Source of the DNA: Phylloscopus collybita
Lineage: Eukaryota; Chordata; Aves; Passeriformes; Phylloscopidae
Assembly: GCA_027886175.1 (NCBI GenBank)
Contig: JAJNNQ010000010.1
Coordinates: forward strand, 1,093,001 to 1,157,000
Length of the DNA stretch: 64,000 nucleotides
Direction of reading: 5' to 3'
Notes under the pieces: generated by a model
Told to the model about the DNA's origin: nothing
Seen by the model: the letters and a program-made list of their open reading frames with translations, nothing else
Database searches by the model: none
Position numbers and translations under genes: made by a program
In this document: positions 11,266-22,555 of the stretch, in pieces
How the letters are laid out: every line of letters starts with the position of its first letter
How positions within the stretch are numbered: the stretch's first letter is position 1

Positions 11266-14200
11266 ATGAGGAGGGACATCCTGAGGTGCTGGGCTGTGCT
11301 GGTGGCACTGATGGGACCGAGCGTGGCCGAGGACTTCCCGTGGACCAAGAACAATCCAGGCTCCTTCTACTACGGCACTTTTCCAGCTGGTACCCTCCAA
11401 CCCCAGCTGCCTTGGGGCTTGGAATGTTCTAGATCTGCTCCTGTCTTTGCACAAGGAAGTGCAAACCCAAAGGTTTTCCTTGTCCTTCCAGGGAAATGGC
11501 AGGAACAGAAGCAGAGGCAGCTGCAGGATGGGGATCAGTAGCATTGCATAATTCCTTTGTTAGATGATAGTTTAAGGGAAATATGGGGCTCAATCGAATG
11601 TTATGCTTATGCCTTTTTCCTTTGTTTGCTTTTAGTAATGCAAACTTGCCAGTTAGACAACCTCAGACAAATGTCTGGGTGGCTTTAGCCAATGCATCAG
11701 GTTTAGATACCGTGTGTCTATCCAATACAACCCCAGAAAAGCCATTTCCCACCTGTCTGGTTGGTGTGCCAGTGGATGCTTGGCCAGTTCCAGAAGAGAC
11801 TGACAGAGCCACCCAGTGCACACTCTCAGGATCACCCACATGGGATCTTTGGTCCCCAACACTTTGGGATCTCTTTGTGGGAATACAGAGATCCACATGA
11901 CCCTGCATTCCATAGATCCACTTACACAGGAAATACAGAGGAAAGGCTCCCAGATTGACAGTTCATACCCACATCTGCCTGGTTGAAATGCAGTGTAACA
12001 AGTCACACCTGAGAACCTTCTCCTCTTTTATAAATCAGCTACAATTAATGCAATAAATTAAAATACCCTTTGTTATGCAGCTAATTCAAGAAATTAGTGA
12101 AATAACTCTGCTGGGTTTGTTTCAAGCTGTTCAGTATTATCCAATCTACTCTTCAGAATGGATTAATGAACTTCATCCTTTCTTCAATACATATTTAAAC
12201 ACATTTCATCCAAGCAAAATCAAAACTAGAAAGATGCATGCACTGATTTGTTTTCATGCTCAAGTTTTAAAGTCATTTATGATATTTTGTGTAACAACAG
12301 GAAAATAATCCAGAATATTTCTGTGTATTTTACATAACATCTAAATTTGTAGTTGCTAAAACTACCATGAAAAGCAGCAGGGAGAAATGATGTGGAAACC
12401 TAATTTGTTTTTTACAGTAAGACATTTCTGCCACGTTATCAATGCCCTACCTCATCACTGTAAAATACAGATTTTAAAGGTTTAGTAAATGAAAGGATTC
12501 GATTCCTTTTTCAGTGCATCAGAACAGAACACTTTCAGTTTATTACCCATTTTCAGACCTTTTTAGGCACAGATACATTTTGAAATGTAGAAAACCTCAG
12601 CCTCTCTAGGAGTGCTTACATTCACTTTCACGTCCTTTCTCCAATGAACATTTAGCACCAAGACCAGCAGGAAAATGTTTCAGTAACTCCTCTGTTTTCA
12701 CCTTCAGGTTTCTTGTGGGGTGTTGGAAGTTCTGCCTACCAGACCGAAGGGGCCTGGGACAAGGATGGGAAAGGCCCGAGCATCTGGGATGCTTTCACTC
12801 ACAGGAAAGGGAAAGTGCTGAGGAATGAGACGGGAGATTCCGCCTGTGATGGTTACTACAAAGTCAAGGTATTGCTCAAGAGGAATTAATTACACCTCTG
12901 CAAATGTTCTGGGGCTGTTCCTTGATCCTGGTTTCCCATTTTTCCCATTTAGCTGCTCTAAAGGCTTATTTAACTTAGGAATCTAAGGGCTGATATTTTT
13001 AGTCACTACAGTAAAATCTTCTTCTCTTATAATCTCATGGAACCAAGAATCCCACAGTGTTTCCCAAATACATCTCAGATTTTCAGGATTTTTGTGTCCA
13101 AAAAATATTCCAGATGTTGTAGGAAGTCTAAATGCTTAGTTAGAAATACAATAAACACATTTGAGCTTGAAAGAAAATTAACTTTTTGTGTGTGTGCATG
13201 TATGAGGTTTTCTATGTATTTTTAAGAGGCTTTACAATTCAGTCTGGATGTTCCCCATTTTTTGAAAGGATAACAAACAAATAATCAACACAGCTCTGTT
13301 CACAACATGTTTCCAAGGCTAATACCATCAAAACCAATTTTCAAATTACTCTGCTGGAGGAAAGACAGATACACAGCAAGAGGAATCCAAATGACTGTTG
13401 AGAAGCCAGGGTTACATAATTGGAATTGCAACTAATTTAATGGAAGTTATATTCCACTGGGGTTTCTCCACATACATGAAGTATGGAGGAACCAGAGGTC
13501 TCAGCAAGAACCAAGAGAAAAGAAACTAATTATGCCTTGCTCTCCTAAAATGGGAAAATGCAGGAGAGGTTTCATTTGAGCTCTCAAACCAGCAGAAGTT
13601 TGAAAGAACAGGTTAAAAAGTATCTTAGAGAAGCTGGGACTCCGAGCCTCACTGGGCTGTGGCACCAAGGAGACTGAATTTTTATTTAGAAATTGTCCTA
13701 GGTTACAATGTAAAATTGTGTCCAAGGTATGTATTCTATCCCCATGAGCCGTTGGAGCCAAGGTGGGGCAGGGATCTCCTTATCTTCTGTTAACGAGCCC
13801 AACAATGCATTCCCGGAAAACGTTATCTCTGTTTAATGGGCCATCAAGGATCCATTTGCACGACTGATAAGATGAAATCATGCTATTGTGAGATGCTCTG
13901 CCCAGGGGGAGGAGCCAAGCATTCCCACCTGGATATAATCCAGGGTTTGAGACCCCACTGGCAGCTTCTATCCACTGAACTCTCAGAGGAGACGAGCTAC
14001 CAGACGTTTCTACAGGGATCACTGCTTTGGATCATCTCTGCTCCAGCGGAACCACATCTGCTGCTCCAGGAGGATTTCCCGGACTGCTTCAAACACCCTG
14101 ACCAACAGGGTGTTAGGTTGTATCATTCTATTTATTTCACCTTTTTTCCCTTCTTCTTCTATTAAATTGTATCTCTGACTGGGAGTCTCACTGGTTTTGC

Positions 14201-17200
14201 TTTCAAACCAGCACAGAAATACTTTTTAAAACTCGCTTGTATTTGTCCAGTTACCTGGTCTCCTTTGTATCAGAGCACTCTTTGCTTTCATCATCAGAAT
14301 TCTCTTTGCATTGGCACTAATACCACCAATTTCTCATTTCATTGAACACTGAAGATGCACAATTTCTTAGCAAAAGAACATACATTTATATGGGATTTAG
14401 GAGGTTTTCTCATTCCAGTATAGGACAGTAAAGCAAAGTCCAAGTAATTATGGTTTTGAGCCTGAGCTGAAACATTTGAGGTCAAGAATTACAGGCTTCT
14501 ATTGTTTTCTAATACAAATTCTGACATAAATATAATTGTGTTGCAAAACCTCAGCTCATTTTTTTGTAGTGCAAACCTTCAGTCTCCCCAGTTACACAAA
14601 ATATTACAGGACTTCATTGGACTGACAAAAAAGGTGGCTAAAGAGGAAGGCTTCAAGCAGAATGAGCCGTCACGTCCAAGATCAGAAAATAAAGGATGGA
14701 ATCCTCTTTTGTGCAAATCTTCCACAGATTTTCCACACTCAGAATTATTTAAGACAGATGAGGAACTGAAGTTACTCTGCTCAGCCTCAGGATGCGTTAA
14801 TTGGGTTTTCTTCCCACAGGATGATATTCAGTTACTGAAGGAGCTGAAGGTGAATCACTACCTCTTGTCTATCTCATGGCCAAGGATTATGCCCACAGGC
14901 ATCAAAGGTAAGAACAATTTCACCACGTTCTTCCCAATCTTCTTATCTGTAAGGAATTTTACTCCAGACTAACCCACAGTTGTTTGACATTCCTGGCAAA
15001 CAGATTTCTGTTTGTCTGCATTCAACCATTACAGAACTCCCAACACTGTAATGGAAAATTCCTTGGTTAATATTTTCAGATTTTTGTTCTTCCAGTTATT
15101 TGGGAACCAGTGCAGGTAATTTCTTGTTTTTCATCAGCTGAGCAACTGAATGAGAAGGGAATACAGTTCTACAATGACACAATTAACAGTCTTCTGGAAA
15201 ACAACATCACCCCTATTGTGAGCCTCTACCACTGGGATCTGCCACAGGTCAGACAATATTGAAATTAGTGAAACACCTCAAATAAAGCTTTCTGACAGAA
15301 ATAATTTCCTAAGGTTAAGAACTAAGAGTACTTAAAAAAAATTAGAGAAGCCTGCATGATTTTAAGAACTTGTAAATATTTCCTATTCCTTTGCATTTGA
15401 TGTGCATTGAAGTTTTGAAAAAATCTCTTTCTGAGCTAGAAATAAAACAGAATTCAAGAGAAATAAAAATCTTCTTTAAGCAGCAGCTGGCCTTCAAGTA
15501 CAATTATTGAATCTTGAAATTCTTATTTCCAAAGGTTCTCCAAGAAAAGTACGGTGGCTGGCAGAATATAAGCATGATTAACTATTTTAATGATTATGCA
15601 AATCTGTGTTTCGAGAAGTTTGGCGATCGTGTGAAACACTGGATTACATTCAGCAATCCTTGGGTAAGTCAGCAATGCCTTCCTTCCAAACACTCCCATT
15701 GCACAGCTCTGTTCCCAAAATTCTGTGGAAGTGACACGAGAGGAGAGTAGGTGGAAGAAAATGGAGAGGGAAGGGGAAAGATTTAAACCCTTAATCTTTG
15801 TAGCCAAAAATCTCAGTGGGCAGATTTTGCACAAGGGCAGAATTTTAAGACATGAAGTTCCAGGAAAATTTTGAAACCTCTTCAGCTGGAGAGACAGCAG
15901 GAATTGGAAAGGCAGCTTTATTTACCCTTCCCCGTTCCTCAGCTCACCCAACTTACCCTCCTCCCAACAAGCCACAGCTCAATACCAAGCAGGCAGCGGG
16001 GCAGGAAATGGGAACCAAGGAAGGGGAAAGGGGATTGGAGAGGGAGGAGAGCAGAGGATGCAGAGGATGGAGCCCATCCCCTGGGCCTGGAGCCCAGAGA
16101 AGGACTGACTCTGTGTGTTTGCAGGCAGTGGCTGAAAAGGGCTATGAAACAGGAGAACACGCACCAGGACTGAAGCTCGGTGGCTGCGGTGCCTACAAGG
16201 CTGCTCATCACATCATTAAAGTAAAAAAAACCTCCTGAAACTGTGCTTGAAATTAAGGATTTTTATCAGATTTTGCTCTTTGAAGAGAAAGAGTTTCACA
16301 GCCATGTAATTTCTAAGTAGGACACTGAAATGATCATCTGGCTTTAAACCTCCAGTGCATAATCCAAGGCACTGCCAATGTTTGGTGCTTCATTGAACAT
16401 TTGCAACCATTTGAATTTTCTTTATATTATAAATGTCTCTTACAGTTTGTGTCAAGCTGGTTGAAAAAGAAAACATCCAGGTTAGTCTAGAAACAAGCAG
16501 GAACATCCTGGCCTGTTGAAATGAACCTGAATGTTGCAAGTGACTTCAGGAAGTCTCTGGTAAAAATTAACTTTCATTTGCCTGAATAAATTAGGGAAAG
16601 ACATCCCAAGAGCAGAGCCATGGGACAGAACTCTGTCCTGAGGCCTGTGTGTCAGCTCCATGTGGATGTCCTGGAATTTAGGGAAGGAATCTTGCATAAA
16701 GGCTTTTGTGGCGTCTTACATGAAATGAAAGTTTTTGTAATGAACACAAAAGAAATTCTGATATTTTCAGACAGACCTCAGTGCAGAAAGTGCTCAGCAG
16801 CTTTCCATGGCATAAGAGATGAAATGTGCACATGATTTATTCTATTTTTACATGATTTTTGCAGACTCATGCCAAGGTTTGGCACTCCTACAACAACACC
16901 TGGCGCAGGGAGCAGAGAGGTAATCAGGATTCATTCTGTGGCTCTGCTGCTGTCTCTGTTAAGGCCTTAAAGAACTGCAGAATTGTCCCTTTGTTTTAAG
17001 GGATGGTTGGAATTTCCCTAACGAGTGGCTGGGGGGAACCTGTTGATCCACACAGCCAAACAGACAGGGATGCTGCTGAAAGGTACATCCAGTTCCACCT
17101 GGGATGGTTTGCAAACCCCATTTACAGAGGGGACTACCCAGAAGTTATGAAGAATTATGTAGGTAAGTCTCAGTAACTGTGACATGAATAGACCCACACT

Positions 17201-20200
17201 TCCAGCACGTTACAAGGGAGTAACTCCTGGCAAATGTGTGCTTCAGTCAAGTGAGGGCACAGGTGAGACACAGCAAAGCAACCAAAGGCTGGACACGGCT
17301 CCTAAAGCAGTTTGGGGACACACCAGGACACTTTAGATCACTGTTTCTTCATTCTCCAAAACCAAAAGGATGAAAGATGATCTCATCTTAAAAAACCTTA
17401 ATTAAACTCAGGTGTCCTTGACATTAACACTGAATTCAGGAAAACCATATCTGGCCCCAGCACAGGTTCCCAGAGCAGCTGTGGCTGCCCCTGGATCCCT
17501 GGAAGTGTCCAAGGCCAGGTTGGATGTGGCTTAGAGCAGCCTGGGATGGTGGAAGGTGTCCCTGCCCATAGCAGTGATGATTTTAAAGGTCCCCCCCAAC
17601 CGAAATCATCCAGAATTTTATAATCAATAAATGATTATATGACTTACTGTTACCAATTTCCATGCTCCTCAAAAGTTGTTTCCTGTAATTATTTTTTGCT
17701 AGGCAGGAAGAGTGCCCAGCAAGGCCTGGGGACATCAAGATTACCAACTTTCTCAGTGCAAGAGAAAACCTATATTAAAGGCACCTCGGATTTCCTGGGA
17801 ATTGGTCATTTTACCACTCGTTATGTTCTGCAGAAGAACTTTCCCTTCCTCCAAGTGCCCAGTTACCACACTGACCATGACCTGGCTGAACTGGTGGACC
17901 CCAACTGGCCAGCTCCAGGCCCTAAGTGGCTCTACTCTGTGCCCTGGGGGTTCAGAAGGTTACTCAATTTCATTAAGGTGAGTGGAGTAGATCTTTAATT
18001 ATAAAGGAAGCAAATAAATTGCCTGGTTTAGATTTAGATTTTCAACAGTTCCAGCTATGGGTCTTGTCTTAGTGGGAATTTTCTTTGTCAAAAAAATCTT
18101 AATTTCAGCTCAGAAAACTACAGAGTTCAGTCATTTTAAAATAAACCCCATAGTTAACTTCAATTCCTACTACACGTTTTTCTGACTTAGGTAAGTAAAT
18201 GTAGAAAATTGCTTTTAATGCACTTGGCTAATTCACATATTCTGTCAAAATCAAATGATTTTATGTGAACCAATGTAAACGTTTCTGTTTGCAGACCCAG
18301 TATGGGAACCCCCTGATTTATGTGACAGAGAATGGAGTGTCTGAAACAGTGCAGTGCCCTCAGCTGTGTGATGAGTGGAGGATCCAGTACTTGAAGGGAT
18401 ACATCAATGAGATACTCAAAGGTCACATAACAACAGCCTTATAGGATTTGACTTTTGGAGTGTTTTCACCTTCTGCCTATTTTTAACTTTGTCATTTCCA
18501 TCACAAAAACCCAAACAAACAAAAACTATTCACAAGTCAAAATGGACAGCAAATAGACAGCAAACTAGACTCACAAATTTTCACCAAAATGACAACCTAA
18601 GCAAGCATAATAATACTAATAATTACAATAGCCTACCTGATATTTAATACTGCAATAAATCACCACTTTCCACTTTCAGAAAGAAGAAATTGCTATGCCC
18701 ATAGAGCTCTAGTACCTTTAAGCTAAAGACAACAGTTCCAAAGAATCTAAATTCAATTAATTTATACTTCACTTTTCTGTCCCCATCTCTTCCAGCTATA
18801 AATCAAACATTTACAGAACCATATTTTAAGGATAAAACCCACCTTTATCAATGATTTGTGTTCTGTTTCCAGCTCTAAATGATGGTGTAAATGTCAAAGG
18901 TTACACTGCCTGGTCACTGCTGGATAAATTTGAATGGAACAAAGGCTTCTCTGAAAGATTTGGGCTTTACCACATTGACTTCAAAAACAAGAACAAACCA
19001 CGGTACCCAAAGGCATCTGTTGACTACTATAAAAAGATTATCAGTGCAAATGGATTCCCAAATCCAAGAGAGGTGATGTCAGCTGCTAATTTTAATCTTT
19101 TTTTCCCTTTTATTTACGTGCAAATATCACGCTGAATTTCAGGAAACAACAGAAGGGACATTTTGGTTCTGTAAATTAGGGATCTGTTTAATAAAGAGAT
19201 ATTCAGACACTGCAAGTGGGAACAGCCCCAATTACTGTTCATAAAGCATTCAACAAACTCCAGCTGGACTTACTGATGCAGTCAAAAATTCTCCATCACA
19301 AGTTATTTAGCAATGCTGTCAGATTTCTAGGCAGGAAACTCCACATATCTACCGCCCTACTGTAAAATAACCTGGAATGTATTACGTGCTGTTAAAAATT
19401 CAATTAAACCATTTACTAGGAGAAATACACTGAAATAAAAACCACAAAGCCACAGAGAAACTTTCAGAAACTCATGTGTTGGTAGAATAAAGCAGTTTCA
19501 AGTCAATTGTGGGGACAGGGGCAGGGAGGGAGCTGTGGGAGTGAGGAGGATGCTGCAGCTCACAGAACTCTCATCCTTTCCCAGGTGGAGAACTGGCATC
19601 AGAAGGCCATGGACACCTGCTCTGCCACACACCAACACCTTGCTGCAGGTAATGAGGGCTCTTTTGTTCTATTCAAGCAGATTCTATAAAGTTCAGATAT
19701 TAAATTGCTCTCTGAATACTGCTAAAAGGTATTTTCTCCTCAAAAGCACTACAAGCCTCTAAAGAAAAATGTCTTTATTTACTGTCTCCAACTAAAACCA
19801 CTGTAGCTAAATGGATCAGCTGTGGATGTTACTGGAACACAGGAACTCAAAGAGCTACTACTTAAAATTGAGGTTGGGGATGACAGCATTCTCCTTAAAA
19901 TAAAACTGCTGAATGCTTTTTCAGACACAAACCAAACCCAAACAAATCAAGACAATACATAGACAGAAAATCTCTACATGTCTGACTTACATCAAGTGGA
20001 ACTATAAAAATAAATAAAAGGGCTAAGGAGTGGCATAAGATTAAGTTTGGGCTCTGATGTTCTTGGTAACGAAGAAACCCCAACATAACTGATCCAGAAC
20101 AGCTAAAAAACCTCCTGGTGTAATTCAGGACATTTCAGAAGTCCCAAAGAAGGAGCTTTTTTAAGATCAAATAACTACTATAGATTCTTACAAGAGGATG

Positions 20201-20877
20201 AACTAAATTCCACATGGTAGGAAACACCCCAGCAGTAAGCCTAAGTTAATCCTGCCCAGCCTCCACTTCCAAGTCATGTTCAGTGTGAATGAACTGGTTT
20301 TACTGAACTCTTCAAAGCTTCTCTGTGGGATAAAGTTCCACAAAATAAAACCCATGTAATTTTTCCAAACAGATACAGAACAATCATAAAAAAGCCAAAG
20401 CTTCCCAAGGATTTCTCTTTGACAATTTTCTTTCACCTAGGGGTGAGGAGAATAAAAAATCAAAGGAGCAGTAAAATATTGTTAATGCACTGCAGCTAAT
20501 TCAGAGCAAGGACAATTTTTGCAGCCCTTTGAGCACTGACACATCTTCAGAAATTTAACTTAAAAAGAAAAAGAGAGGGAAAACTATCATGGATTTGCTC
20601 CAGCTTTGACAGACTTAGGAAATTCTGTTTGCTTTGTTTGCTGTTTATGCCAATGCCAACAGTTTAATGTTCAAAAAACCCTTTATGTTAACTCTAAGTT
20701 AGGTATTACTGTACTCCAGAGGATTAAATCTCTTACATATTGCTCATTTCTCAAATTTTAGATTCCCTGATTACTCACATGGAAATGGTGACAGAGATTG
20801 TTCTTCCTACAGTTTTCACACTCTGCATTCTCATCAGTATTGTCCTCCTCATATTCTACCTTCGAAACCACAGCTAA
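11266..20877 (+). CDS. LCTL: LCTL, lactase-like (klotho/LPH-related GH1 family membrane protein)
   Basis: Coding exons: 11266-11389, 12708-12868, 14820-14907, 15138-15247, 15535-15663, 16125-16220, 16865-16919, 17001-17162, 17703-17977, 18295-18421, 18873-19072, 19585-19648, 20762-20877. All junctions are GT-AG with matching phase, giving 568 codons, close to the family's usual 567. Residues 1 to about 21 form a signal peptide. One glycoside hydrolase 1 domain follows, then a transmembrane helix near 543-564 and a five-residue tail. The GH1 nucleophile motif is intact (YVTENG, Glu412), but the acid/base motif reads TFSNP, with Asn202 where active enzymes carry Glu. The loss agrees with the known pseudo-enzyme nature of this family. 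LCTL is an ER/plasma-membrane protein studied in lens and as a partner in FGF and klotho biology; catalysis is doubtful. Confidence 0.95.
13694..14215 (+). mobile_element. Solo LTR, ERVL-like (5-bp target duplication), in LCTL intron 2
   Basis: A 522-bp element beginning TGTCC and ending GCACA, flanked by an exact 5-bp duplication gaaat (13689-13693 and 14216-14220). Inside are a TATA-like box (gatataat, 13932-13939) and an attaaa poly(A) signal (14161-14166) about 50 bp before the end, so it lies in the plus orientation, the same sense as LCTL. There are no gag/pol sequences on either side, which is what recombination between two LTRs leaves. The 5-bp duplication is typical of class III (ERVL) elements; the family name is not determined. 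Confidence 0.85.
17440..17625 (+). mobile_element. CR1 LINE 3' fragment, LCTL intron 8
   Basis: Carries the CR1 tail signature in plus orientation: 'cagctgtggctgcccctgg' (17477-17495), 'gaaggtgtccctgccca' (17551-17567), then 'ttaaaggtcc' and a diverged repeat terminus near 17605-17625. It lies only about 80 bp upstream of the exon 9 acceptor at 17702. Confidence 0.88.
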
Positions 20878-22555
20878 AATTGATGTTTGCACACATCTTC
20901 ATTTGCCAAAAGGACTAAGCTGCAACTGTTTCATTTGAGTGGTTAAAATTTACCACAGATGCCTCTTTTTATAGCCCTGTAATGAAATATTATTTACCGA
21001 TCCACCTAGAGCTTCTATAGTTCTTCTATTCAATTCCCAAAAATCTTTTTGCTGTTACCAAAATACAAAATCCGTTCTCATTCCACTGATTCTAAGTAGA
21101 AGATTTTACAATCCTTATTATTTTGGAAACTATTATACATTTTATTCATCAGAAAAATAGTTAAGAGTAAAGTGATTCAAAACTTGCCAGTAAAAATTTC
21201 AAGTGATTAAAAGCTGCTTGCAAATCTTTCAGTCTGTTTATCAACAGCATTTTGATTACCATGTAATTGCTATTTGAAGAAAGACAGACACATGATTTTA
21301 AAATACAAAAGGACTTAAATATTCCAAGAGCACTGCTTAAATATGAACTTATTAATGTCTAAAAGTTAGGATAATATATACCTTGCTATTTAGGTGTGGA
21401 AGAGAGTTGTTTTTGAAGTGAGTAATCCAAGGTGACAACTTCTGAATCAGATTTAAATCACATCTCTGCAGCTTGGTTTACAGGAACCAGACTTACCTTA
21501 TAGAACTTTATAATAAATTACACACAAAAATGTGGATTTTAAGTAATCCAAGCACTTCCAAAATTAATATTCCATCTTGAATTCCCTTCTAGTGCAGGTA
21601 GAAACAAGTACTATAAAAACTTGGTTCCACAATTCAGCTGGCTGTACATAAAATACAACTTCCTGTGCTCGAAACCAGAAGTTATAAAAATTTACACTAA
21701 TAATCATCATCTATAATTTATAGTTTTTAAAAGCATGAATATTGGGGGTTTTCCTTATTCCTACTTACCCATAGTTAAGTTTTTAATGTGAAATGTTTCT
21801 GTCTCAGATTATTTAGTCAGCATGTATGAAATGATGGAAATGTTTAAATTAGACCACCAGAATATTTCCTCACTGATTAATCAACATAACACATGCAACT
21901 GCCAGCATATTTAAATGATTGTGTCCAGCCAATTCTGCTGATTTTGTTTTTCAAAAAAATATGCAAAACATACAAGGCAACACCGTTAAAATAACTCACT
22001 TCACATTGAAGGAATAAAATAATCTGAAGAGGAGAGAGAAATATTTCCAAGAATACTCCAAAATATAAATACAGAGACAAAGAAACCCAAATTGGCTGAA
22101 GATCCCAAGGCCCTGGATGAAGAGCTTTCCAAATCCTTCAGGATGATGAAGGATCACTTGATCCCAGGAGAATATGACAATATTGCTTAGTTTGTTGGTT
22201 AAGATAATTCACCCTTTGAACAGAGTCTGATTGCATTTTTAATGATCAAAAAATAAAACATGAAACCCCAAAGTGCACAACTTTGTTGAATGCCTGTATA
22301 TATATGAAAAAACCCCCCATATTTACAGAACATTTATACTGTACAGTCATAATTATACTGCATTTTTAACAAAAGAGGTGCCTACAGGTGAATTGTGACT
22401 GTGGAGGTCCCACTTAAGTGTAAATAAGCAAATAAATCAGTGAAGATGAACTGTTTGAACCCCAGAGTGTTTCTAAAAGTTCTGCTGGGACAGAAAACAC
22501 TGAATTTTTTCCCCTTTCTGTACCTTTCCAGTCCTGCCTGCTCAGTAACATCAAC
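20878..22555. other. Convergent 3' ends of LCTL and ZWILCH
   Basis: Tail-to-tail interval of about 1.7 kb. Plus-strand AATAAA signals usable by LCTL occur at 21512, 22013 and 22252. On the minus strand the nearest candidate for ZWILCH is ATTAAA (plus-strand tttaat at 22238-22243), with AATAAA (tttatt) further at 21141-21146. If the distal signals are used, the two 3' untranslated regions overlap. The sequence is AT-rich with no repeat recognised. A protein-like open frame at 22023-22190 is discussed in the findings. Confidence 0.55.
21512..21517 (+). promoter_or_regulatory. LCTL: Candidate LCTL poly(A) signal AATAAA
   Basis: First canonical AATAAA after the LCTL stop, giving a 3' UTR of roughly 650 nt. 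Two further AATAAA motifs downstream (22013, 22252) are alternatives, so the choice is tentative. Confidence 0.4.
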
